Below are positions 46,650 to 55,767 of a DNA stretch of 64,000 nt, piece after piece; within the stretch, counting starts at the first letter, position 1, and every line of letters begins with the position of its first letter. Under the pieces are notes generated by a model that had not been told where the DNA came from, made no database searches, and saw only the letters and a list, made by a program, of their open reading frames with translations. The stretch spans positions 24,425 through 88,424 of the forward strand of contig MGTJ01000233.1 in NCBI GenBank assembly GCA_001799395.1, given 5' to 3'. The translations under genes and the position numbers were made by a program. This DNA comes from Desulfobacterales bacterium RIFOXYA12_FULL_46_15. Its GTDB lineage: Bacteria > Desulfobacterota > Desulfobacteria > Desulfobacterales > Desulfobacteraceae.

Positions 46650-47906
46650 ATGGATTCTGCATTAATACCTGAAGGTGCAAAACGCTGTGCTTTTCCAAAA
46701 TTTGCTGTTGGAATTGCCATCGTGGGTGCCGTGGTTCTCTGGGGCGTTTATGCCATGCTGCTTTGCTGGTTTAAAGGTCTTAACCAGACCAATATGAACG
46801 ATAATTATGGGTTTGCCCTATGGATCTGGGCCGATCTTGCCGTTATTGCAGTTGGTGGTGGCGCGTTTTTTACAGGATTATTAAAATATATTTTTAAAGT
46901 GGACGAACTGAAAAACATCATCAATTTTGCCGTTATCATCGGATTTATCTGCTATAGTTCTGCATTATTGATCCTTGCCATTGATATCGGCCAACCCTTG
47001 CGTGGCTGGTTCATTTTCTGGCATGCCAATGTCCATTCCATGCTAACGGAAGTGGCTTTTTGCCTGTCCTGCTATTTTGCAGTACTGACCATTGAGTTTA
47101 TCCCCAATATTCTTGAAAACAGACAAGCCAATAAAATACCATTTTTTCATCACCTTGCCCATAACATGCATGGTGTGATGGCTATTTTTGCCGCAACCGG
47201 TGCTTTCCTTTCATTCTTCCACCAGGGATCACTTGGTGGTGTGGCAGGCGTTATGTACGGTCGTCCGTTTGCTGTGAGGGAAGGGCTTTTGATCTGGCCC
47301 TGGACCTTCTTTTTGTTCACCTGGTCTGCGGCGGCATTTGGCCCCTGCTTTACCCTCCTGGTGACGAAAATCACGGAAACCATTACCGGTAAAAAGCTTG
47401 TTAAGGATAATGTTGTTCATCTTCTGGCAAAAATATCCGGGTGGATGATCTTCACCTATATCATTGCTAAAATTATTGATACCATTTACTGGGCAATGGT
47501 TACCGCACCCGGTCTTGGGTTTGATATCAGCCGTTTCTATTCCGACAACAGCTTCTATGGATATTGGATACTGCTTACTGAGATTGTGATCTGTGGCGTT
47601 ATCCCGGGTCTTCTCCTCATAATGAAATCCACCCGTGAAAACCCGGCATTGCGTCTTGTTGCCATTATCCTGGGCGTGATCGGTGTCTGCTTGAACAGAT
47701 GGGTCATGGTTCTTCAAATCATGGCAATCCCGGTAATGAGTTTTGATACCTGGGCACTCTATATCCCAAGCTGGCAGGAAGTGGCGACAACTGTTCTGCC
47801 CGTAGCTTATGGAATTATTCTGATTGCGGTCACTTACCGGTATCTTCCTGTATTTCCGCAGGAGAAAGAGCTTAATTCGGTTGAACCGGCAGCAGAAACG
47901 AAATAA
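46650..47906 (+). CDS. qrcD: QrcD NrfD-family membrane subunit
   Basis: About 10 TM; GFALWIWADLAVIAVGGGAFFTGLLKYIF, DIGQPLRGWFIFWHANVHSMLTEVAFCLS. Confidence 0.9.
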   Translation: MDSALIPEGAKRCAFPKFAVGIAIVGAVVLWGVYAMLLCWFKGLNQTNMNDNYGFALWIWADLAVIAVGGGAFFTGLLKYIFKVDELKNIINFAVIIGFICYSSALLILAIDIGQPLRGWFIFWHANVHSMLTEVAFCLSCYFAVLTIEFIPNILENRQANKIPFFHHLAHNMHGVMAIFAATGAFLSFFHQGSLGGVAGVMYGRPFAVREGLLIWPWTFFLFTWSAAAFGPCFTLLVTKITETITGKKLVKDNVVHLLAKISGWMIFTYIIAKIIDTIYWAMVTAPGLGFDISRFYSDNSFYGYWILLTEIVICGVIPGLLLIMKSTRENPALRLVAIILGVIGVCLNRWVMVLQIMAIPVMSFDTWALYIPSWQEVATTVLPVAYGIILIAVTYRYLPVFPQEKELNSVEPAAETK

Positions 47907-47926
47907 TTATCAGGAGGAGTAAGATT

Positions 47927-48085
47927 ATGTTTCCATTTAATTTTGAATGGGCTTGGGATATTGGGCACGCGATTTTTTTCGGCGGATTCTGGTATGCTAT
48001 TTCCATCCTGGGCGCCGGTATGACCTATTGTGTCTTAAAAGCAGCCTATGACACGCTGAAAGACGGCGGAGGGTCTCATCATTAG
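47927..48085 (+). CDS. Small membrane protein (52 aa) at the 3' end of the qrc operon
   Basis: caggaggagtaagatt RBS; MFPFNFEWAWDIGHAIFFGGFWYAISILGAGMTYCVLKAAYDTLKDGGGSHH*; absent from the ORF track because of length. Confidence 0.75.
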   Translation: MFPFNFEWAWDIGHAIFFGGFWYAISILGAGMTYCVLKAAYDTLKDGGGSHH

Positions 48086-48113
48086 GAAATGATTTTTATC
48101 CTATAGCATTTAT

Positions 48114-48168
48114 CTAAAATAAAACGCATTCCATGGTTTTAAAAAGCCAAGGTTGCGTTTTATTTTAG
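48114..48168. terminator. Bidirectional terminator candidate between qrc operon and convergent hydrolase
   Basis: CTAAAATAAAACGCA ... TGCGTTTTATTTTAG perfect 15-bp stem with A/T-rich flanks. Confidence 0.75.
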
Positions 48169-48177
48169 CTGCTTTCC

Positions 48178-49008
48178 CTACTTTTTCTGAATTTTACACG
48201 GGCTTAAATGAATCGTTTCATTAATGAACCTTGTTATGATGGCCAGGACTTTTTCAGATTGCTCAATGTGGGGAGAATGCCGACAATCCTCAATGATACG
48301 AATTGTGGCATTGCCGGCTCGTTGTTTGACGGATTCTAATTGTTTCAATGAACCATATTGATCTTGATTCCCCTGAATCGCAAGCATTGGGATTTTGATT
48401 TTAGGTAAATATTTTTCAATATTCCAGTGGATAAATTGAGGATTCAGCCAGACATCATTCCAACCCCTGAAAGCATTTTCCGTGTTTTTGCCATGATATT
48501 TTTCAAGTTTTTTCCTGAGATCACAGTATTCATAATTGATGTTTGCCTGATAGATGCTTTTTAATGTGATTTCTTCGCAAAATACATGGGCGGCCATTGT
48601 GATCAAGGCTTTCAAGCCTTTGGCATATGGGCTTCCGGCATATATGATACTGATGGAACCGCCGTCGGAATGGCCGATCAGAATATGGTCCCTGATTTTT
48701 GCCTCTTTCATGAGGGCAGGTAAAAAATACAATCCCTCTTTGTGCATGAAGTTTATTTTCCATGGTATCGGGCTTGGATCAGATGCACCATACCCCAATC
48801 GTGAAAAGACAAGGGATGGGCATCCTGTTTTTTGTGATAAAAGAGATGGGAAATCCTTCCACATTTCTGTACATCCAAGGCCTTCGTGGAGAAAAATGAG
48901 TGTGGGGTATCCGTTTTCCTCTTGCCGGTGCCACTGAATTTCAATCTGTTCTGATCCGATTTTTAAAAATTTTGCCACTGTTAGTTTCCTTTTATGAATT
49001 AAGGGCAT
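48178..49008 (-). CDS. Alpha/beta hydrolase
   Basis: LIFLHEGLGCTEMWKDFPSLL, LIGHSDGGSISIIYAG nucleophile elbow, DCRHSPHIEQ. Confidence 0.85.
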   Translation of the reverse strand: MPLIHKRKLTVAKFLKIGSEQIEIQWHRQEENGYPTLIFLHEGLGCTEMWKDFPSLLSQKTGCPSLVFSRLGYGASDPSPIPWKINFMHKEGLYFLPALMKEAKIRDHILIGHSDGGSISIIYAGSPYAKGLKALITMAAHVFCEEITLKSIYQANINYEYCDLRKKLEKYHGKNTENAFRGWNDVWLNPQFIHWNIEKYLPKIKIPMLAIQGNQDQYGSLKQLESVKQRAGNATIRIIEDCRHSPHIEQSEKVLAIITRFINETIHLSPCKIQKK

Positions 49009-49015
49009 TTGTTGC

Positions 49016-49492
49016 CTATGATTTCATAAGAGTGTCATAAGCCTTCTGGATTTCAAGGAATTTTTCATTGGCAAGACTGGAAAATTCCTCCCCTAAATGG
49101 GAGAGTTTATCCGGGTGATATTTTTTTACCGCTTCCTTATATGCAGCCGTGATTTCTTTTTTCGAAGCCCCGGGCTTGATGTCAAGAATAACATAGGGCG
49201 TTTTGGCCGTGTTTTGTTCCGAAGTATTTTCCTTTTTACCAGAGCCGGATTTCCTGGTCCTGGATTTTGAATGATTAAATTTCTGCTCTGCGTAGTTTTT
49301 AAAAGGTTTTTTCTTTTTGAAAAGAAAAGGAGGCAGGGTGCCATATCTGATCAGATAATACATAAAGGTGATGATTATACCGTCATCAATAAACCCGATG
49401 AATGGAATCATGAAATCCGGTATGACGTCTACCGGGCTGACGAGGTAGGCAATGCTAAGGAGGATCAGGATGATTCTGAAATACAGATTCAA
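49016..49492 (-). CDS. DUF1232 membrane domain plus C-terminal J domain protein
   Basis: YLVSPVDVIPDFMIPFIGFIDDGIIITFM (DUF1232) and YVILDIKPGASKKEITAAYKEAVKKYHPDKLSHLG (J domain, HPD). Confidence 0.85.
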   Translation of the reverse strand: MNLYFRIILILLSIAYLVSPVDVIPDFMIPFIGFIDDGIIITFMYYLIRYGTLPPFLFKKKKPFKNYAEQKFNHSKSRTRKSGSGKKENTSEQNTAKTPYVILDIKPGASKKEITAAYKEAVKKYHPDKLSHLGEEFSSLANEKFLEIQKAYDTLMKS

Positions 49493-49496
49493 ATGG

Positions 49497-50330
49497 CTAT
49501 TTCCCGTTTAAGACATCTATCATGGTATAGAGTTTCCTGGTTTTATCAGGGTTATCAAGTTTGTCCTTTAAAAACAGTACGGCATCAAAAGTCCCGCTGA
49601 CATAAATATCCCTGCCGTTGATATTGTGCTTGAATTCAAACAAGGCTGATCCGTCTTCTGCCGTGAGGGTATAGGTATGCCACCCATGACCGCCCAAATG
49701 CTCTCTTGGGATATTCCATTCTTTTTCCTGAATCTCAGGGTCCCGGATCATTTTTATATGATCCACATCAAAATCGACTCCCAGTTTATTAAAATAATTG
49801 ACCATGGCCCTTGCCGTGCCCGATGTGTCTGCCTTTCCTTTCTGGTGGCTTTCTACCACCTGAAGGGTATATCCCTTGAAAAGCCCGGGAAAAGTATCTG
49901 CTGCATATTCCATCATGGCCTGGAACCCGACGATCTGTTTGGCCATATTAGGTGCTATGACCGCAGGTGTTGAAGCGTTTTTAACAGTCTCCTCCAGTTG
50001 TTTCCTGTCGCCGCCAGTGGTTCCCATAATAAAAGGAATTTTATTTTTCACATAATAGAGGGCATTGGCATTCACTGCGTTGGGATGTGTATAATCAATG
50101 CTGATAAAAGAAGGATACACAGATTTGATATGGGTTGTTTTTATATCCCTGGAATCCGGTTTGACAAGCTCAAAGGTCACATTATCAATAACAACTGTTT
50201 TTTCTTCAATATCCAGGCCGGTCAGGGAGAAAGGAATAACATTGAATTTTTCATCTGAAACGGCAAACCGAGCCATTTTTTTTGCTACATTCCCTGGTAA
50301 TCCATTGATCATAATATTAATTTTTTCCAT
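49497..50330 (-). CDS. dapB: 4-hydroxy-tetrahydrodipicolinate reductase
   Basis: INIMINGLPGNVAKKMARFAV, FIMGTTGGDRKQLEE, APNMAKQIVGFQAMME, VVESHQKGKADTSGTARAM. Confidence 0.87.
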   Translation of the reverse strand: MEKINIMINGLPGNVAKKMARFAVSDEKFNVIPFSLTGLDIEEKTVVIDNVTFELVKPDSRDIKTTHIKSVYPSFISIDYTHPNAVNANALYYVKNKIPFIMGTTGGDRKQLEETVKNASTPAVIAPNMAKQIVGFQAMMEYAADTFPGLFKGYTLQVVESHQKGKADTSGTARAMVNYFNKLGVDFDVDHIKMIRDPEIQEKEWNIPREHLGGHGWHTYTLTAEDGSALFEFKHNINGRDIYVSGTFDAVLFLKDKLDNPDKTRKLYTMIDVLNGK

Positions 50331-50344
50331 GGCAGCCTTCTCCT

Positions 50345-51991
50345 TTAAATCCTTTGAATCAATTTGGCAAGTTTCTGAATATTATCGTCATTCAACCTGA
50401 TGATGTTGTTTTTTAACAAGCTTACAGCAAAAGGGATATATTGTTCAAATCCATTTTTCTTTTTTATCCGGCATAAATAACCGAAAGCACCTAAAAATTG
50501 AAGATTTCGAGTCAGACAGCAGAATTGATAGTTTTTTATAAATGCTTCTTTTTGCAAGGGGTCCAGATCTAATTTGTCCGTAGTATATTGTAAAAGTGTC
50601 TCTTTTATAGTGTCGTTCAAGCCGACATAAGGATCGATAAGAAGAGAGGCAAGATCATATTGCAAAGGCCCGATTCTGGCAGATTGAAAATCAATAAAAA
50701 AAGGCTGCCCGTTAAACATCATGATATTTCTGGATTGACAGTCCCGGTGCATAAGGCCTGTAACCCCGTTTTCCAAAGCATGATCTGCAATATAACTAAA
50801 TTCATCTTGATAATCTTGGCAGGATAAATTCATATTCAAATAGCCGTTAATAAAAGCGTCCATGAAATAGCGGCATTCTTTTTCAAGGATGAGTGCTTTT
50901 GAATAGGTTTCTGTCTGACAGGTCCATTTTGTACAAAATCCTTCAGCCCCCTTGATTGAAAAATCAATAAGCAGATCGATCACGTTTTGATATAATTTCA
51001 GCAAGGATTCAGGATTATTCTGCTGTTTCACAAGGGCCTCAAGATGAATATCACCGAGATCTTCCATGATGACCATACCGGAGACTGTGTCATAATTAAG
51101 AATTTCAGGTACTGGAATACCTTTTAAAAAAAGGTGACGTCCGATAAGAATAAAGGCATTGAGCTGATCCCGGGACTCAGTATCCGGAAGGCATATTCCA
51201 TGATCACCCACAATAAGGGATTGATTTTCATGGGAAATTCTGTACCATAACCTGTCTGATCCGTCACCGGCAAGTTTGTGGACCCCAATATATTTTATTT
51301 TTTCCTGTTTCAGTCCCAATTGTGATGCTGCAAGCTCAAGAAGGGATGTCATTGAATAGGATTCATTTATACCGATGTCGGCCCAGTAAATTTCTTTTTC
51401 CACAAATGCTTTCACTTTTTTTTGGTGAACCAGCCCTTGATAAACCGTTATGCTTGAAAATATTTTTTGATTTGGGAAATAGTCAAATATTTCAGGGGAT
51501 AAAACTTGTATTCCGGTAAAGGCAAGGCTGTTTGTTTTTGAATTAAAATCCCGGATATAGCCCTCAGTATCAACAAAGACTTTATTGAATTTTTTACAAT
51601 CGTGAAGAACCAGTGTGGCAAGGCAATCGGATTCCAGATGAGAACTGTATACACGGGCAAGATCAACATTAGAAATAATATCGGAATTGATTACAAAAAA
51701 AGGGGCATGTTCAAGAAACCTTCTTGCATTGGCAATGGCCCCGCCGGTATCTAGGATAACAGGCTCATAAATGGTATGAACAATATCAGGGAATGTATCT
51801 GCAAAAGCTTCTATCTGTTTGTGAAGGTGATGGGTATTGATGAAAATTTCATCACAACCGTTTTCAATCAATTGGTTTACCAGATGCGCCAAAATGGGTC
51901 TGGAATTTAATGTAAACAAAGGTTTTGGAATTTTCAGGGTATGGGGTAAAAGCCTTGTGCCGTATCCTGCCGCCAGAATCAATGCTTTCAT
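50345..51991 (-). CDS. Fused sugar-1-P nucleotidyltransferase (MurU-like) and aminoglycoside-phosphotransferase-family sugar kinase (AmgK-like)
   Basis: MKALILAAGYGTRLLPHTLKIPKPLFTLNSRPI at N-terminus; GLMHRDCQSRNIMMFNGQPFFIDFQSARIGPLQYDLASLL at C-terminus. Confidence 0.85.
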   Translation of the reverse strand: MKALILAAGYGTRLLPHTLKIPKPLFTLNSRPILAHLVNQLIENGCDEIFINTHHLHKQIEAFADTFPDIVHTIYEPVILDTGGAIANARRFLEHAPFFVINSDIISNVDLARVYSSHLESDCLATLVLHDCKKFNKVFVDTEGYIRDFNSKTNSLAFTGIQVLSPEIFDYFPNQKIFSSITVYQGLVHQKKVKAFVEKEIYWADIGINESYSMTSLLELAASQLGLKQEKIKYIGVHKLAGDGSDRLWYRISHENQSLIVGDHGICLPDTESRDQLNAFILIGRHLFLKGIPVPEILNYDTVSGMVIMEDLGDIHLEALVKQQNNPESLLKLYQNVIDLLIDFSIKGAEGFCTKWTCQTETYSKALILEKECRYFMDAFINGYLNMNLSCQDYQDEFSYIADHALENGVTGLMHRDCQSRNIMMFNGQPFFIDFQSARIGPLQYDLASLLIDPYVGLNDTIKETLLQYTTDKLDLDPLQKEAFIKNYQFCCLTRNLQFLGAFGYLCRIKKKNGFEQYIPFAVSLLKNNIIRLNDDNIQKLAKLIQRI

Positions 51992-51995
51992 GATA

Positions 51996-54641
51996 TCAGG
52001 CTTCGATAAGACGGGTCAGCCGGTCCAGGATATTTTTGTAAAATTCTATCTGAACATTATCCCCGGACCCTTTAATGCCGTTCTTTGTAAAATAATGAAC
52101 GGCATTTTTATACGTAACCTGTGACAAGGATTCTTTCAGACTGATCAGTTTCCCTTTATAGAGCTTTGTTCCAATGGAATGGATTTTTTTAATCCTTTCT
52201 TTTTCATCATGTTTATCAGGTTCATATTTTTCAAAATATTGGAGGGTGGTGAGATAAGATTCAAAAAAAGGCAAAAGAAAAACAGCAAACCATTTCAATT
52301 TTTTTAATCCCTGGGATGTAATCTGAAACAGGTCTGAATCCGGCATGTCCGGTACAAGAATGCCTTCATTAAGGAATCCTTTGATACAAATAGAGATGTT
52401 TTGTTCACAGGTAAGGTCTTCATCAAAGAAAAATTCATCCATAAACAATTTTTCCAGGAATTTATACCGGACAATAAGATCGGAAAAAGAAAATTGAAAC
52501 CTGTCCATTTCAAGAATAGCCATAGCCGTATAGGCATATCTGATGAAAAAGGAAATAACGGAGTTTTTATAATAATCCAGGACAGCCCTTTTATTGTCCT
52601 TAACAATAAAAATCGTATTTTCAGTGATATCCTTATCATCTTCATCAGCCAGTTCGATAAAATCCCGTGATATAAAATTATTGATAACCGAGTTCAATGT
52701 ATTATCCGGGTCAATCCGGAGTGTATCTGAAAGTTCGGCGTCCATGAAGACCAGGAGGGTCATATAGGTATTCACCCTTGATGTCATCTGCTTTTTAGTA
52801 AAGCTGTTTTTTGAACAGCTCAATACAGCGCTTGCGATAATTCCGTGTGGAGTGGCAACGGTATTCCTGTTAATGGCATTAATCAGTTTATAACCGAAAC
52901 TTTTTATAAATTTCATATGGTCCTGGCTTGAAGCTCTTGAAAGATCAATGCCTTTTTCTTCAATATACTCTTTGATGGATATGGGCTCATTGAATTTCAT
53001 ATAGACCTTGCCGTATTTTTTCTTTAAAAATTTTCTGGCGCTGATGAGGCCTTTCAATGTTTCAGGATTTTTTTTCCCTCCTTCAATCTCTTTTAAATAG
53101 GCATCTTCCTCCAGAACACGGTCATAACCGATATAAATCGGAACAAAGTACAGATTATCACAGGCCTTGTTTCTGTAAGCATCGATCAGCATGGCAATGC
53201 CGCCCGGTCGGGGTGATAAAAGCTTTCCTGTGCGGCTCCTGCCGCCTTCAATAAAGATTTTGATATTAAAGCCTTCATAGAGAAGTTTTTCCAGATAAGC
53301 TGCAAAGATTTTTGCATAGAGTGGAACTCCTTTGAATGTCCTTCTGAGAAAAAAGGCGCCGGCACCCCTGAATAATGGCCCCAGCGGCCAGAAAGAAAGG
53401 TTCTTGCCCGCTGCAATGTGAGGGCAGGGCATGTTGTTTCTGTACATGACATAAGGCAACAGAAGATAATCCAGATGACTTTTATGGCATGGAACAAGTA
53501 TCAACGGCGCTTCTGTCGATTTTTCCCTCATGCGGTTGATTTCTTCCTGGTCTAACACCAGGTCTTCAAAAATATTTTTAAACATCCAGGTTAACAGCCA
53601 ATTTGCAAAATTGATAATCTGAAGATTATAGTTAGCTGCAATTTCTTTTATGTAAAGGGCTGCTTTTTTATGTGTTTTGCTTAAGGGAAGATTATTTTCT
53701 GATGAATATTGGGCAAGGAATTCACGCAGGGATTTTTGGGTTAAAATATCTTCAGTAATCTCCTGGCGTGATTTTAAAACCGGGCCTGTTATGCTTTTCC
53801 GCTGACGGTTCAGGATATCAACCAGGTATTTCCGAAGTCTGTGGGTTTGGAATTCCGAATCAAGCCGTTGTATTTCAGGCCTGTTGATAAATTCTTTAAG
53901 ATTAACCGGCCTGGCCAGTTCAACCCGTATCTTCTCAGGGTATCTTAAAATAGTAAAAAACCGTTTGATCAACCCGGGTTTTTCATGGGTCCCGAAAAGT
54001 ATATCAGTAAGGGCCGGGTCCTTTCTCATGGGTTTTGTAACATAGATGATATCCTCGGGGATAATCATAACGGCTGTATTTGTGCTTTTTTGAAGTTCTA
54101 TCAAAAGAAAGAGAGGGTCCGGGGTTGATTTGATAAATCTTTTATAGAAGTCTTCTTCTTCAATCAGGCAGACAAATCCTGCTTTGCCGTTGGATAATTC
54201 CTTTGTCGCATACCCTGTCGTATAAGCATCCTTGAAGCGGAAATGGTGTAAAAAATAATCCATATGAGAGATAAAAATCTGAACCAGGCGTTTGACAGGC
54301 AGAAGCAGAAAGAATCTGAAATCGAAACCGATTTCAGGGTAAGGCAGGCCCATGGATTTGAGCTTGATATGATAGTATAAAAAATCAAGGATCCTTTTAT
54401 TTTTACTTGCATAAACAACAATGCTGTCCGGGTCTATATTTTTGATTTTTTCAATATTATGTTCGTCAAAATTGATTTTATTTATCAGCCGTCTGATCAG
54501 TCTCAGGATAAGATAACCAGAGTCCCCGGGATAATAGCAGAGAAAATAATCAGATGAGTTATCCAGCATATGGTTGACCAATTTACGAAGCTTAAGCCCT
54601 GATTCTGTGATACGGCTTTTAAGCCTTTGATATAATGTCAT
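51996..54641 (-). CDS. plsB: Glycerol-3-phosphate 1-O-acyltransferase PlsB-type
   Basis: LVPCHKSHLDYLLLPYVMYRNNMPCPHIAAGKNLSFWPLGPLFRGAGAFFLRRTF, FIEGGRSRTGKLLSPRPG. Confidence 0.88.
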   Translation of the reverse strand: MTLYQRLKSRITESGLKLRKLVNHMLDNSSDYFLCYYPGDSGYLILRLIRRLINKINFDEHNIEKIKNIDPDSIVVYASKNKRILDFLYYHIKLKSMGLPYPEIGFDFRFFLLLPVKRLVQIFISHMDYFLHHFRFKDAYTTGYATKELSNGKAGFVCLIEEEDFYKRFIKSTPDPLFLLIELQKSTNTAVMIIPEDIIYVTKPMRKDPALTDILFGTHEKPGLIKRFFTILRYPEKIRVELARPVNLKEFINRPEIQRLDSEFQTHRLRKYLVDILNRQRKSITGPVLKSRQEITEDILTQKSLREFLAQYSSENNLPLSKTHKKAALYIKEIAANYNLQIINFANWLLTWMFKNIFEDLVLDQEEINRMREKSTEAPLILVPCHKSHLDYLLLPYVMYRNNMPCPHIAAGKNLSFWPLGPLFRGAGAFFLRRTFKGVPLYAKIFAAYLEKLLYEGFNIKIFIEGGRSRTGKLLSPRPGGIAMLIDAYRNKACDNLYFVPIYIGYDRVLEEDAYLKEIEGGKKNPETLKGLISARKFLKKKYGKVYMKFNEPISIKEYIEEKGIDLSRASSQDHMKFIKSFGYKLINAINRNTVATPHGIIASAVLSCSKNSFTKKQMTSRVNTYMTLLVFMDAELSDTLRIDPDNTLNSVINNFISRDFIELADEDDKDITENTIFIVKDNKRAVLDYYKNSVISFFIRYAYTAMAILEMDRFQFSFSDLIVRYKFLEKLFMDEFFFDEDLTCEQNISICIKGFLNEGILVPDMPDSDLFQITSQGLKKLKWFAVFLLPFFESYLTTLQYFEKYEPDKHDEKERIKKIHSIGTKLYKGKLISLKESLSQVTYKNAVHYFTKNGIKGSGDNVQIEFYKNILDRLTRLIEA

Positions 54642-54845
54642 TATTGTTCCTTTAAAAGGATGTCTTTATGCCCCATGTAAACCTGTATTAATTATCATTG
54701 GTTGGCTTGAATGGCAATCTTAAAATAGTCTTGTCAAAAGCAATGCCGTGTGCTATTTTCACCGATGTCTTTATATTGATAATTTCCATAAATGTTTATT
54801 GTAAACGAATGCTTAATATTTAATTTTTTTTAGGAGGACCTCAGT

Positions 54846-55055
54846 ATGAAAACATTAATTGGTGGCGCTATTGCTGTGCTTCTGGGCTTTGTGGGTTTAG
54901 CTGTTTTTTTTAATCAATTTGTAGATCTGATTTTGGGTTGTGTCCCCCCTGTTCTTCTATTAGGAGGCGGTCTTGCACTCTATCTTGGATTTGATGAACT
55001 CAAAGATACATGGAAGAATGAAAAGGGAAAAGATACGGAAGATTCCAAAGACTGA
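54846..55055 (+). CDS. Small two-TM hypothetical protein
   Basis: aggaggacctcagt RBS; MKTLIGGAIAVLLGFVGLAVFFNQFVDLILGCVPPVLLLGGGLALYLGFDELKDTWKNE. Confidence 0.7.
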   Translation: MKTLIGGAIAVLLGFVGLAVFFNQFVDLILGCVPPVLLLGGGLALYLGFDELKDTWKNEKGKDTEDSKD

Positions 55056-55084
55056 TTCTACCATCTGATAAAAAAAGCGATAAT

Positions 55085-55114
55085 AAAGGCCTGTTTTATT
55101 TCAGGCCTTTTTTT
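55085..55114 (+). terminator. Terminator whose stem overlaps the 3' end of convergent rnhA
   Basis: AAAGGCCTG-ttttatt-tCAGGCCTTTTTTT. Confidence 0.85.
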
Positions 55115-55767
55115 ATGGCAGATGTGGCCAGGAAATCGGCCACCTCATTTTCTTTGATGCCGGAATGGCCTTTTACTTTAATAAAGGCGAGATCGGAAAA
55201 ATTTTTCATTAAAGATCGTATTTCAAAGACAAGCTCTTGATTTGCTTTTGCTTTCCATCCTTTTGTCAGAAGACCGACAGCATAGCTTGAATCAGAGAAA
55301 ATACGAACAGGCAAATCAAATCGTTTGAGTTTTTCAAGACCGGCTTTAATTGCCGCCAGCTCAGCAATATTATTGGTTGCACTGCCGATAAAAGAAGAGA
55401 TCTCTTTTTTTTTATCCCCATAAATCAAAACAACACCGATTCCTGCAGGACCCGGGTTGCCTGAAGATGCACCATCAGTATAAATTTTGATGCAATGATC
55501 CGGCAGTTTTTCTGCAATATCTTTTTGTGTTGTGGAAACCTTTTTTGCAGTCTTGGAAGTTGTTTTTTTACCGGCCGGAACTGCCTGATCTTCGGGAAAC
55601 AGATTTTCTATTTTGGCTTTATATTCATAATCCTGTTGTAAATTATATTTGACCCTCACCATTCCATTTTCAGCCTTGAGGTTTCCGTCGGCATTGATTT
55701 CGACCCAGACTTTATTGCCCTTAAAGCTCATTCTTTTCCAGGATCCTACCGGTTGATTCTTAGTCAT
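55096..55767 (-). CDS. rnhA: Ribonuclease HI with N-terminal extension
   Basis: KIYTDGASSGNPGPAGIGVVL, NIAELAAIKAGLE, IFSDSSYAVGLL, KVKGHSGIKENEVADFLA; ATG at 55767 preferred. Confidence 0.92.
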   Translation of the reverse strand: MTKNQPVGSWKRMSFKGNKVWVEINADGNLKAENGMVRVKYNLQQDYEYKAKIENLFPEDQAVPAGKKTTSKTAKKVSTTQKDIAEKLPDHCIKIYTDGASSGNPGPAGIGVVLIYGDKKKEISSFIGSATNNIAELAAIKAGLEKLKRFDLPVRIFSDSSYAVGLLTKGWKAKANQELVFEIRSLMKNFSDLAFIKVKGHSGIKENEVADFLATSAIKKGLK

